From NCBI RefSeq assembly GCF_954871325.1, contig NC_088777.1:37673366-37737365 (forward strand): a stretch of DNA of 64,000 nt, read 5' to 3'. The DNA comes from Gordionus sp. m RMFG-2023 (lineage: Eukaryota; Nematomorpha; Gordioida; Chordodea; Parachordodidae). Position numbers and translations under genes: made by a program. The notes under the pieces were generated by a model. It was not told the DNA's origin, searched no databases, and worked only from the letters and a program-made list of their open reading frames with translations. Shown piece after piece: positions 49,201 through 60,100 of this stretch (its first letter is position 1; every line of letters starts with the position of its first letter).

Positions 49201-51896
49201 CATCTTCAATATATAATTTAGCATCTAAGTATTTTTGAAGTTCATCAACTTCAATGCTAGCATCAGAAAACGCATTGTCACCTTCCCATAAATAGAGAAA
49301 TCCAAAAGCGTAAGTATTTTCTTAAGAAAAAAAAAAATTCATAATGTAATAATTTTAAAAGATATATAATTACTTTATTATTTTTTAATCATAATTTTAT
49401 TATTTATTTAATGAACCTTTATTCACTACTATATCAGCAGTAGGAACTAGATGGTGAGTTGGTATTTAGATTTATGCTCAATCATATGTTGATTTTCTCG
49501 GCATTAATCAACGTGTTAATATGTTGGCACAAATCTTTATAATGTTCTTGGGATAACTCATATCTCGAAATTTTGGGCATAAAAATGTGGAAATTTGGTG
49601 GATTAAATCTATTTAAAATTTATCCACCATTATTTCCCGACATTTTTGCGACAGCAGGTTAAGCTGCGAGTTTAAGTTTGGATGAGGTAAAAAACTTAAT
49701 ATTTTGCAATAACACAATATAACTTTGTAAATGGTGGGTTTTAAATCACCCTCAAATTCATCACTCGCAATTTTAAAAGGCGTCAGAAACTTGATATGGT
49801 CCCTCATCATTTCATAATCTATATTTTCGAGCATAATCGACTGTCCTTAAGAACTGAGAATCTCCAATATTTTAATGAATTCCATAAAATTAGAAATGTG
49901 ATTGATTTTCTGAATTATTGAAAAAAAAATTGAGGCAAACGAAAGCCCAATTTCTAAAATTGTAGGGGTCAAAGAAAATGTAAATATAATATGCATTAGC
50001 TTAGCAATACTGAATCATAATAGAACTTCAATAATAAATGTAATTTAATAGATGGTTTGTCAATGAATAATATTCATATTATGACTAGGGTAACATCTCT
50101 CTAAGTGGGATTTTGTACCATTCTTTAAATTATAATAGACTTGTGATTGTGATATATATTTTGTGAATTAACTAAAACTGAACAATGTATAAATGTGAAA
50201 ATATGGAAATATCTTTTGGTATTTGATAATAAAAATAGAATTTGCAGAGTAGCTAACAAGCTTTATAAATAAAATGATTCTGAATCTACAAGGATCCTTC
50301 GATTTAAAAAAATCATATCTATTATAAAGAAGCAGTTGTTAAAATGGTAGCACTGCATTGGATATAGTTCCTAGTATATTGAGTTACAATTATCTATATC
50401 CAAATGAATTCATTGCTGGCAATGTCAGTTGAAAATTTTTTTCCTACCTCTCTATTTGTTCTAATTTTGGTGTGCTCAAAAAAGGATGATCAAATATAAA
50501 TAATTTTAGTGATCATGTTGAATTTAGGCATGCTGATTATATTTTTACTTTTGATATCACTTGTGAAATATAGAAATTTACATAGCTTAATATTAGAGTT
50601 TTTTATACATAAATTTGATCAGGACGGGCATTGGATCTTATAAAAAAAAAGGTATCTTTAACTCTTATATGTATAATCTAAATTAAATTCAATATGTTAA
50701 TTAAGTTGGGACTGTTGTATCTTATAAGATTAGGGAGTAAAAATAAAAAATTGGGACTAACCTAATATTTTTTTACTCTTGTTTTGAAGAAAACAATGAT
50801 TAAATAATTAATCTTTCTTCCAGTCTGGATATGTTCAGAAAAAAATAAGCTAGGTTTGGGTTCATGAATCTAAATCCAGGTTTGAAAAAAAGTAGTCCTG
50901 GACTCAGGTCCAGGTTTGGTCTGAATCTCTGGAAACTTTAATAGAATAAATCAATGAATCCATTTTCTTAAATAAAATAAATATATATTTAAAAAGAACC
51001 AATTAAGAATTTGCTATTTTAAAGGGAATGGCTTTATCTAAATAGGAACAATCTAGACCAGGCCAGTATATCCTTACTTATTATTATTAGTGAATATTAC
51101 TGTGCAGTCTAAACCATAAAAAATACTTAACCATGGTAGTGATTAGATGTGGAAATTTTTAATTGAATTTTTTTGGCCTAGTCGATAAATTTTTTATTGT
51201 AAAATAATTTTGTAAAAGTTGCACAGCCAAGGACATAATAATATTTTATGAAGGAAAAATGCATAGGCCAAATTCTAAGCTTTAAAAACTAAGAAAATAT
51301 TTTTTAGTCATGATTTCAAAACCTGTAATGATTTTATACACAAGATATTTTTAACATTATCAAACTTATTTTCATTTTCAATTTAATTATAAATTGAATT
51401 TTTTTTTATTTTGGTCTTTACATTCCCTCCTATAAAATATATTTGGTGACTAGAAGCTGGCATTGTCTTATTATAAATTTGGTTAGATTACAAAAGAATT
51501 TGACCTTCATTGTGCCTATTCTTAAAAAAAAATATTTTTTCTATCATAATTAAAAAATTCCAACATAAAATAATATAGAATATAGTACTCGTTGTTTCCC
51601 AAATATGAAAAATAGTGGAATAATGAGGAAATTATAAAGGTGAGAATCATACACATTCCATATAAGGATATGAATATTAATTCTTGTTTGGTCAAATCTT
51701 GTTTTGTTAGATCTTGATTAGTTAATTCTTTCAAATTGTTAAAACAATAGAAGCTAGGTATGACTGGCAACTTTAATATATAAAGTGTTTATAATACAAC
51801 TATTTTAAGTTGAATACTTACAGCATGTGTGATAATATTTGCTATATGTTCTAACGGACTTGGCTGATAATGATAACAATTTTTCCGTTTATTCAT
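37249..51896 (-). CDS. MMD: MMD-like PAQR family membrane protein, 233 aa
   Basis: Six minus-strand exons join in phase: 51896-51822, 51770-51589, 47626-47552, 47503-47402, 43764-43692 and 37443-37249. The 702 nt encode 233 residues; human MMD has 238. The protein is a seven-pass PAQR/HlyIII family member. The three family motifs are intact: E16-x3-N20-x3-H24, S73-x3-H77 with D96, and H203-x3-H207, which supply the zinc-site and hydrolase-like residues known from adiponectin receptors. CDRTIIYIFIAASYTPW and SDGSIPFAHAIWHLFV closely match vertebrate MMD/MMD2. MMD proteins sit in Golgi or endolysosomal membranes. Two introns are tiny (51 and 48 nt) and three are 3.6-6.2 kb and transposon-filled. 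Residues 41-55 are a five-residue tandem repeat in the first loop. The ATG at 51896 is the first good start; vertebrate MMDs have a few more N-terminal residues, so a small upstream exon is possible. Confidence 0.88.
38800..39076 (+). mobile_element. hAT (ZBED-type) transposase C-terminal fragment
   Basis: The plus strand encodes EMEDYLSDPVVQITQNVLGW and, in a shifted frame, ADERVFSRAVDTMKKKRNRM. This matches the 'E.e.yl..p......p..WW...... P.La..a...l.ipassv.seRvFS.ag....kkRnrl' end of ZBED-like hAT transposases. At least one frame change separates the two parts. It lies in the last intron of the MMD-like gene, on the opposite strand, and no termini were located. Confidence 0.65.
40250..40371 (+). 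repeat. 30-bp direct repeat
   Basis: TTTTAATTACCTTTGATTTG (from about 40250) recurs 90 bases later (from about 40341) with two changes, continuing to CCCATAT in both. It lies in the last MMD intron; no function is seen. Confidence 0.45.
40515..40630 (+). mobile_element. tRNA-derived SINE-like sequence
   Basis: CGCGCTAAGCTGCACAAAT is followed by a B-box-like AGTTCGATTTC (40579-40589) and a tail with CACTTTTACTTTTTCGCAAA. The order and tail resemble the minus-strand sequence at 11235-11350. The A box is weak. It is a probable second member of one SINE family. Confidence 0.4.
40750..40845. repeat. GC-rich palindromic island
   Basis: A roughly 90-base island of GAGCCG, GGCTC and CTCGAG words in AT-rich intron DNA. 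It includes the small palindrome CGGCTCATTGAGCCG and is bounded by GACTCGGG and CAGAGTCG. It looks like the subterminal part of another DNA element whose other end was not found. Confidence 0.4.
43104..43492. mobile_element. hAT-type MITE, 389 bp
   Basis: The ends are CATAGGCGTAACCAGGAT (left) and, reverse-complemented, CATGCGCTTAACCAATGG (right). Both are followed by G runs. Imperfect duplications GTTCCATC (43096-43103) and ATTCCATA (43493-43500) flank it. The shared core lies at 43404-43428 on the minus strand, and a block around 43165-43240 recurs inside the element at 55757-56576 and in diverged form at 3582-3905. It lies in the last MMD intron, 200 bases from an exon. Confidence 0.65.
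43636..43651 (+). repeat. G16 homopolymer
   Basis: The longest G run in the window. On the gene strand it is a C16 run starting 41 bases after the donor of MMD exon 5. G-quadruplex formation is possible on the non-template side. Confidence 0.6.
44829..47259 (+). mobile_element. hAT transposon, 2.4 kb, with eroded transposase
   Basis: The terminal inverted repeat CAGGGATTGAAAC is flanked by a 7-bp direct repeat, TTTTTAC (44822-44828, 47260-47266). Both ends are rich in GAACC/GGTTC words, as expected for subterminal hAT repeats. The plus strand contains transposase pieces: ISAEQIYTIASDNGRNMV (about 45130-45185), TIEEWNEMDDILKILKPL (about 45620-45675) and a C-terminal ATSASSERAF (about 46240). 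Several stops and frame changes separate them, so it is no longer autonomous. It lies in an MMD intron. Confidence 0.75.
48640..48770. repeat. CCCGA-rich terminal region of a transposon
   Basis: Repeated GAGCCCGACCCGAGC and TGACCCGAGCCCGAA words resemble hAT subterminal repeats. They lie just outside the hAT transposase remnant at 49056-49860 and may be that element's end. A matching second end was not secured. Confidence 0.4.
49056..49860 (-). mobile_element. hAT transposase remnant
   Basis: The minus strand encodes a middle piece (49834-49613: HIKFLTPFKIASDEFEGDLK, then PTIYKVILCYCKIL). Further on it encodes the dimerisation end (about 49200-49056: STERALSAASKAFEEKRTRL). Both match hAT transposases. 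Stops interrupt the intervening part. It sits in the large second intron of the MMD-like gene. Confidence 0.65.
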
Positions 51897-52626
51897 AAAA
51901 GAAAAAAGAGATTTTGAAAAGAATCAGCAGTGATTGCCAATGAATGATGAGAATATTTTCTTCTTTAAGTTTTAGTTTCGAAATTTAAATGGTTAGTGCT
52001 AGATATTACCCAAACAACTAAAAATTATGATTTGATGAAACGAATGTTTTTTTAACTTCTGATATTATAAATTGAATAAACATGTTCCAGCTAAAATCGG
52101 TGGCTTTGTAGGGGGAGGTTAGTAGAGATCTAAAATTTTAATGTTCGGCTTTTAAAAATTTTGATTTTTTTCTACTTATGCTATTTAATTTAAACTAAAT
52201 TTCATTATTTTATATTTAAATTAAATGTCCATGCTTTTATTGCTACTTAATGAATGAATTTTATTTTCTGCTAAAGGTTCAGATCTCTTGATAATGGCCC
52301 TATTATTACATATTATGCATTAAATATAATTTTTTATCATATTAAAAAAAAATATTACTAGCATACATAGGTACGGAACTTAATTAAAACAAAAAATTTT
52401 TATTACACAATTAATTTAGGGAGCATTAATTACATAACTTTACTTAATAGTATGGAGAAAATTTTAAGGATATCTTGTATTTTCCCCTACATAGAAATAG
52501 CTTTACACCTTAAAAAGAGGCGGAGAAACTATTATAGATTTTATGATCAAATTAAAAAATATTTGCTCACTATGTATTAATTCTCCTGTTGATGAACTTT
52601 TAAGAGATATCTTTATCTTGGAGTAG

Positions 52627-52702
52627 GGCTGACTGAGTTGGATAAAGCGCTTCGGTCTAAGTATATCGAAAGTAATATACCATGATGCGATCGAGCTGTC
52701 TT
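52627..52702 (+). mobile_element. tRNA-like sequence, probable SINE head
   Basis: TGACTGAGTTGGATAAAGCG is a fair A box and D-arm (a form of TRGCnnAGynGG), and GATGCGATCGAGC, 40 bases later, is a weak B box. No pairing acceptor stem or anticodon arm could be drawn, so it is not called a tRNA gene. It immediately precedes an LTR-retrotransposon fragment. Confidence 0.35.
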
Positions 52703-52719
52703 TCCTGGAAAAGGAAACC

Positions 52720-53110
52720 TAGATAGAAGTTAACAGAATAATTAAACATAAGCCGACGTAAGGTTCCAAAAACAACTATTTCAGGAATAAAATTTATAAT
52801 AAATGTAATAAATTTAATAATAATAGTTATAATGCCAACAAATTAAATTATAATAATTATATTCCTAATAATTAGAAATCTAGTTTTAAATCTAACTTTA
52901 CAAAGGCAAGGCAAACCACATAGCAAAAGATTGTAGAACACATGCTATACAGATGATTCTACCACGGACATCTCGCCTGTCATTTCCTAATAAAGCTACC
53001 ATTGATACGATGATAAATGATTTGTGGCTTACAATAGAATTCTATACTGGTTCTCGAGTGTGATAGATAAAGTTGCGTGGAGACGCATTGGCAAACCATC
53101 ACTATAGCCT
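52720..53110 (+). mobile_element. Fossil LTR-retrotransposon fragment (gag/protease region)
   Basis: A short Asn-rich stretch followed by a region resembling a nucleocapsid knuckle and a retroviral-type aspartic protease identifies a piece of an LTR retrotransposon, probably Ty3/gypsy-like. No LTRs, reverse transcriptase or integrase were found nearby. The fragment is broken in several places and looks old. Confidence 0.4.
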
Positions 53111-55748
53111 TATAATTGTTATGTTAAAAATAATATGTACAATAAGTGAATAATTTTTTAACTAGCGGTATTTTCTTGAGTAAATGTATTTTCGTGAATG
53201 GTAGCTTTGTAACATAGTAGTGATAATATGGATAATTTGCAATATTTTGTAAATAAGACAAAATTCTATTTAATGTATTACCTTGACATCCAAAACTTGC
53301 ATAGGAAATGAATGCTTTAATACAAAGTTAAATAATGTTAGATGTAGATGACAATCATAATATGAATATAAAAACTGTTTTAGTTTGAGAAACTATATTT
53401 GCACAGGCAATTGTTATGCAAAGGAATAATTAATGATTTGTAAAATTTTATAAAGATATATTAAAATAATATTTGAAAAGTTACATAGGAACTGATAAAG
53501 TTATACTCATCTGTTTATATAGATATTAAATAGAAATTTTTTTACTATTATAGTCTTTATGCTTTTTAAAATAATTAGGCTTAGCTATTTGAAACAGTTT
53601 CGGTTAAACACTTATATTTTTTTTATAATGGATCACGTTTTTGAGCTATAAATGCCAATCACCTTTTTAATCTTTTCGTTAGGCGACAAAACGTATAATA
53701 ATAAACACATATCACATGACATTTCTTTTAAATGAATGAATGAAGATTGTAAAAATGTGAACATTTTCTAATTTTTTTTGAAGGGGTAGGTGGTAAGCAT
53801 TTAAGGGTGTAGGCTTGGGATACAATAAATCGATTGAGGGGGGGGGGGGGGTATCTATTAAATTTTTAGATGAAATAGGGCAAAATGTATTGCTATAAAA
53901 ATTAATACCTTTATTATAGACCTATTATAATACAATTATAGTGCGAAACATTGACCAAATATACATATTGCACAAAATATCATAGACATTATTTTCCAAG
54001 TAAAAATATTTCTGATATAGATAATAATAATAATAGCGATTTAATATATTTGTTTTAAAATACAAAGCCCTATCTGCGTATTTTTTTTTTAATTTTTAAG
54101 CCAAAAAATTTAAGCCCCTCCCGTGCATATTTAAAATATTTTAAAAAACGGCTTACATGTCGCTGGTTTAAATAATTAGAGTGTGGACAAAGCCAAATCA
54201 TTGACCGTAACTTATTTCAAAATTTCCGGGAACCGATTCTAAGAAAAATACAAGTAATTCATGTATTCTATTGTAAAATATTGTATAATTCATTTACGAG
54301 TTCGTGATTGCTTTAACAAAGTTAGATATTTTAAGCCAATACCTATTTCAAAATTTTTGGAATCACTTTTTTAAATATTCACAACCGATCAGAACCCCCT
54401 TTTGTCGGAATTTCAAACTCTTGTTTAAACCTACCCCAATTTCAGATTTTTAAATCGAACCCCTTTTACTTGTATTTGTTCTTTAATCAGAAAAACCACC
54501 TTATTACTTGATTAAAATTTCAGTTAATCCTTATATAATATTCGTCTAAATAAAATATAAATTACGGAGAAGTTGATGTTTTAATAAGATTTTAAATTTT
54601 AAAAACACCCCGAAATTTATTTAGCTATTTTTTTGCGCTATTTGACACTTTTTTTAAATTTTAAAAATCTGATTTTGCCGGAGGTGCAATCCAACTTGGG
54701 TAAAATACATACTCTATTTCACATTTCAGACAATTCTTATTACACATTACCGTTAGCATATATATTGTATACGGGGAAAACTGTTTATAAAAAAGAAAAA
54801 ATAAGGTGCTTTTTAAGTGTATATGAATATATTATAAAAAAACATTGGATTGGTTAAGTATAAGGAAAATATATGTTAATAGAGAGGAGATATAGAGGTT
54901 CATATGTATTAATTCTAAATATTTTGATTATGTATATAATAAATCAGAAGGCGAAAAAATTAGGAGAATGATAATTTAAAGGACCTGTTTTATACGTGAG
55001 TCAAAAATAGAGATTTACATCAAAAGCGGGAGGTTCCTTAATTTTTAAATTTATACAATAATTCGTTTTGACATCTGATGTAACGAGTTGATATCGAAAG
55101 TTGGGAATTATAAAATTTTCCCTCTATATGTTATTTTAAGTATAAAATTAATGTTAAATTTTGAAAACAAAGGTAGAATGGAAGGGTTTGTGGAAATATT
55201 TGAAAATTACTAATTATATTTTTAAAAGATTACAAATTACTTTAAAAAAGTACATTTAACAGCTTTTAAAAGAAGTGCAGCACTAAGCATAATGATTACT
55301 ATATTTACTATACTAATCCCTATCAGTACCGATTCGAGACGTCTGATCAGACCTAACTTGGATGAGTCAGACTCGAACAGATATTCTCTGAGGTTTGGTC
55401 GGATAGGACCGGACCTCGAGAAAAATTTTAATTATTTTGATTTCTTAATATTTTTGATATTATTTTCATGAAACCAAAATTTTAATTATACTTCGGTGTT
55501 TATAATTTTTTCTTTATCGTTGAAATATCGTACTTTATTAAAAGTCCAATAAAAAATAAATAGGAGGCAGAACTTGAACCTAGAGCAAGCGAAAGAAAGC
55601 AAACATTTAATAGGTGAGTACGTAAGTCTTCTAAAATAAAATTTAAGATCTTGGATATTAGGAAAAAAAATTCATCCTTTGAATTGGGGGAAAATATTTT
55701 TAAAATTTTTCCCGGATCGGGTTGGACTTGTAAAATTAGTTCACGGCT
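53111..55748. other. Intergenic AT-rich DNA with a G14 run
   Basis: No supported gene. A G14 homopolymer lies at 53838-53851, outside any recognised MITE. The open frame at 54633-54857 is AT-driven and has no start or splice context. A weak tRNA-like phrase at 55568-55615 was not called. Confidence 0.45.
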
Positions 55749-55756
55749 CTATTATT

Positions 55757-56576
55757 AAGGGATGTGAATTAGGACCCGAACCTGAACCTTGGTATTTTAA
55801 CTGTACTCGAACCCAGACCCTTTTCAAAGGTGAAGGGTTCAAGGGTTCTGGGCATCAAAGAATAAATTAAAAAATTTCCTTTAAATTCGTGAAAAATAAA
55901 TTTATCTCTTCCCATTTTTCAAAATTTTCGTTTTTATACTTCCATTTTATCTGTAATATCTTGTTTTAATTTATATCAATTTTAGAAGGTGATATATATA
56001 AATTTTGTAGTGTAAGTAATAATATTTTATTATAAATGATAATTTTATAATAGGCTATATAATAAGAATACGTTTACTTATCTTGTTTTATATCAATTTT
56101 AGAAAGTAAAATATAGGAATTTTATACTCTCACATCCACAATGTAAACATTATATTAATTCATATAAAAAAGCATTTTTATAGGAAAAATGAAAACCCAA
56201 TATTATTTTTATAAAGATCTAATATAGCCAAAAGCCTACAATATGTGGACCTAAAGATCTCCAATAAAATCTATGCGGGGAACCCACCTAAAATGTCACT
56301 AATAAAATCTCTGATACGCTTATTTTTTGTAGTGTAAGTAATAATATTTTATTATAAATTATATTAAGGACTATGCGATTAAATAAAACATTTAAAATAT
56401 AAAATTTTTTTACTTGTCAATTATGCATGTCTATTATTTATACGGAGTATATAAAAAAATAAAATTGTGTAATTAGGTCAATATTTCTTTATGACCTCCA
56501 AACCCTGAACCCGAACCCTTTTTTTAAATTTTATTCCTGAACCCGGGCCCTTTTTTTTGTAGAGTTCACATCCCTG
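55757..56576. mobile_element. Non-autonomous hAT element, 820 bp, exact target duplication
   Basis: An exact 8-bp duplication, CTATTATT (55749-55756 and 56577-56584), flanks termini AAGGGATGTGAATT (left) and CAGGGATGTGAACT (right, reverse-complemented). Both ends contain clusters of GAACCC or CCCGAACC, the subterminal repeats seen also at 44829-47259. The interior is non-coding. It holds a block (56170-56275) shared with the MITE at 43104-43492 and a 35-bp direct repeat (about 56002 and 56325), so it contains at least one nested or duplicated unit. Confidence 0.8.
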
Positions 56577-56584
56577 CTATTATT

Positions 56585-57103
56585 TACTAAATTTTTAATT
56601 TTAAGTGATAAGATTTAAAATTTAAGCATATATAGATGACATGTTGAAAATTTTATACTTAGAACAGGGGTAGTAAATTTATTTGGCAATAAAAATAGAA
56701 ATCATTATATATTTATATCGAATGTATAATATACTAAAAAAAATGTTGATGATTAGCTAGTGCATATAATGTAAGGGCTAAAAAAAGGTCTAAAATTCAT
56801 AGAATTGATTTATATCGAGACGAGATGGTCTATTTTTTTAATGGGTGTTTGTAATATCTTTATGATATCGTAAAATTATTGACTGTAATATAACAAGATT
56901 GGGCAGACCAATAGTTTGACAAGAATATATCATGTTAAATATTTGGATAGATACTTTTGAAATTTAACGTTTTATAACGATCGTTTAATAATATCATTCT
57001 AAAATATAGTTGGTATGCGACTTTATATCTTGTATTCATTTTATCGTATATCGTAATATAGATTTTTTATCTGGACGATTCCCTCCATATTATTATTCAA
57101 AAA
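56585..57103. other. Intergenic DNA downstream of the CASD1-like gene
   Basis: This would hold the 3' UTR of the minus-strand CASD1-like gene. No AATAAA was found in the first 100 bases after its stop, and no poly(T) tract on the plus strand marks a retrocopy tail. Confidence 0.4.
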
Positions 57104-60100
57104 TTAATATAAATACACGCAAAAACATATGACCATGGCAATCCCAAGACTATAAAAGAGAGTGCACCAAGCCTTGCCTGACTTCAGTTTCATAATTTTT
57201 CCGCATGGGTTATAGTGGAATAATTTAAGCCAACAAGATCGACCAGATACTGAGTAAGAAACATCGTTTCTATTTTCCCTATTATTTGATTGTTTGAATC
57301 TTAAGAAACAAGACAAGGAGAAGAAAGAAAGAGATAACTTCTCAAAATATGCTGTGATCTGCTTGAACTCCCAAGCAGCACATATACATAGGAAGCCCGA
57401 AAGAAGAGCGTTAAGAGTTGGATAGTTTGGTAAATATGTTAATATTCCAGCGTGAGGCCGAGTGGGTTGAAAGGATAAGCCTGGCAGAGGCACCGATTGC
57501 CATAGATGAAATTGACACAAATACAATTCTAAGGAAAATTTACCTAGCCGGGAAAATATGGAACTAAAGCTACGGTCATTTCTATTGTATATGTCGTGAT
57601 AAGCGATGAGCAATAAGAAATAACATACAACCGGAATCCATGAAAGGTAAGAACTAACTTCGAAGCAATTGTCCAGCACAACGGCGTTGGTAGAGATTCT
57701 TTGATTTTCGTATTGAGCGATGCTAAGGGAACTAATTTCTTCTTCAATTAAATTAGGAGAGAATTTGTAGGAATTTAAGTCCTTTCGGATAGTATTGATG
57801 TTAAATTGGTCTGATATTGTATCAATCGAAATTTTTGTCCTGTCCGAGTTATTGATAACTGTGTAGGAACCACGGCAACTTAGCAACATAACTGTCAGGT
57901 ATACCAGGAAAATAACTAGAGGTAGTAGAAAGATATGACAAAAATTGGATAAACTAGATGTTGCCTTACTATCCCTCACAAATTTCCTGTCCGTACTAAG
58001 GGAAGAACTGACTTTGAAGAACCGTTTGAAAAACAAAAAATCTATAAAACAGGTGCATTTAATTAGGTAGGCGAAAATCATGCCCACACAAACCGAGTAT
58101 CTGTCATTAATCCATATGTTCCACCATATTCTTAATCGTTCGTCGCTTATTTGTGATGAGATTCCAGGATCGGATGAGGAAGGTATGAAGGAAAAGAGGC
58201 GAGAAAAGGCTTCAGCAAAATTGGCCTCTGAGGAATATAATAGGCTAATACCAACACCCAACATAATAAATTTGATTATAATACATAAATGATTCCAAAA
58301 AGAAAGGATAATCGTATAATCATTATTATCATGGTTAGAATGTTCAAAATATTGAGTATCATCTTGAAAATGATTTGAAATGCAGTTATTACCATCACCC
58401 AAGAACTTATCCATCATATTGGTATAAATTTCTGATTCATCACAATTTGAAAGCAAGGCTACATTCTCATAATCAAATTTGTACTGAGATGAGTAAACAA
58501 AGTTTATGTTTATGAAAGGTGGTGCCAAAAACCATAGAACTATTATTAAATACCAAAAGGTTACAAGTGGTACAAATGAATAAAAAACGTAAGGTCGATT
58601 CAGGGCTAAGCAAAGGAGGCAGGCTATAAAGTTGTATCGGAACACAATCGAAACACAGCGTCGCAAAACTGCAAAGAAAAACCGAAAGTATTCACAATAG
58701 ATAGGAGATTTAGATGGAGTAGCCTTATTGATATTAAGAAATTCTTTCGAATTTCCGGGTATTTTGGGAGGAATACCTATTGCTTTACATCTAATCAAAA
58801 GGTTGAAGATGTCATTAAAATGTGTGTAACCAAATAAAACTAAAAAGGCTGTATTTAAAATGTTTAGAAAAATGGTTATGGATACATATTTGATAGTGAG
58901 ATTGAGGTCATCGTTACCAGAATCATAACGGTTGGTGATGGAAAGATGAGATGGGGTGGCACCAGTCATATAAGATATCAAGAGAATAGATTGCATCCAA
59001 CCCTTTAATTCATTTGTTTTATTCCTCGACATGGCAAAATATCTTGAATTAGTGTCAAATTTTCCATTTGAAGACATAATGCCATTTGCAGTTTTATTAT
59101 TATCATTTTCTGTCATTGTACCTGATCGCTCTGTGAAAAATGAACCAATGACAAAAAAATATGTCATAGGCAAGAAAAATCTCAAATGGGTGTAATACTT
59201 ATTTTCTTTCATGAATAAGGATGTTTTGTCACATATTATAATGTAGATGAAAATGATGGCAAGTTTTATAAGGTTTACAAATATCAAAGGGTATCTTTTT
59301 GTCGGTTTTTCCTTTGGAATGGAATACGTTTTATTGAGAGATGGACTTAAATTTAGCATTTCTTCTTCTATGTCCATTGGCAAATGTGTATAGTTACTTT
59401 GAAAAATTTTATTAAAATTTGAATATAAAAATGGCAAAAAGAGAATTACGGCTGATATAAATGTTATGGTTAAACAAATGAATATGGTGTTATGAAACAA
59501 AGGTTTTGTTGTAGTGCAACAGGTGTCTTCTGGTAAATTTTTATTTATACTATTTTTAAAATGGTTTTCAGTATTTCGAGAATTACATAAATAATTAATT
59601 AAAATTTGCAAATCAATAGTTAAAGGAACTAACGAAGACTGGACGCCATCTGGTGACAAATGCAAATATTTTTGATTAACTTTTTGGGTTGATGTCCATA
59701 ATTTCACTACATTGAAATGACTGATCATCATTTTATTAATTTCTTTGATAATAATATCATCATATAAATTCATAATATTATTTGTAATAATTCCTTTTTT
59801 ATTCTTACTAGTTCTATTATATTGTGTTCTAAGGTATAATTTGCGCTCAAATATAGAATCTTGAAGCATCCAGAGAATTTTTAATTTTGTATTTTGATCC
59901 AAACTACTGTTTAATATATTTTGCAATAAATATCTAACTTTGGTTATTTGATGCTTAAAGACTTTGATTCCATGTGTATCATTGAATTGATTAGAAGCTA
60001 AACTTACATTATTAATGTAATCTTCATAATAATATTTAGAATTCCAGTATCCAACACTAATTACAAGAAGTTTAAGATTTTTAAAATTTACTGATTGAAT

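Noticed and set aside
52627-52702. tRNA gene
   Set aside because: An A-box-like start is present but no acceptor stem or anticodon arm pairs; treated as SINE-like.
54633-54857. 74-codon plus-strand frame
   Set aside because: AT-driven, no homology or splice context.
55568-55615. Minus-strand tRNA B-box-like phrase (GAACTTGAACC)
   Set aside because: Too weak, with no A box at the right distance.
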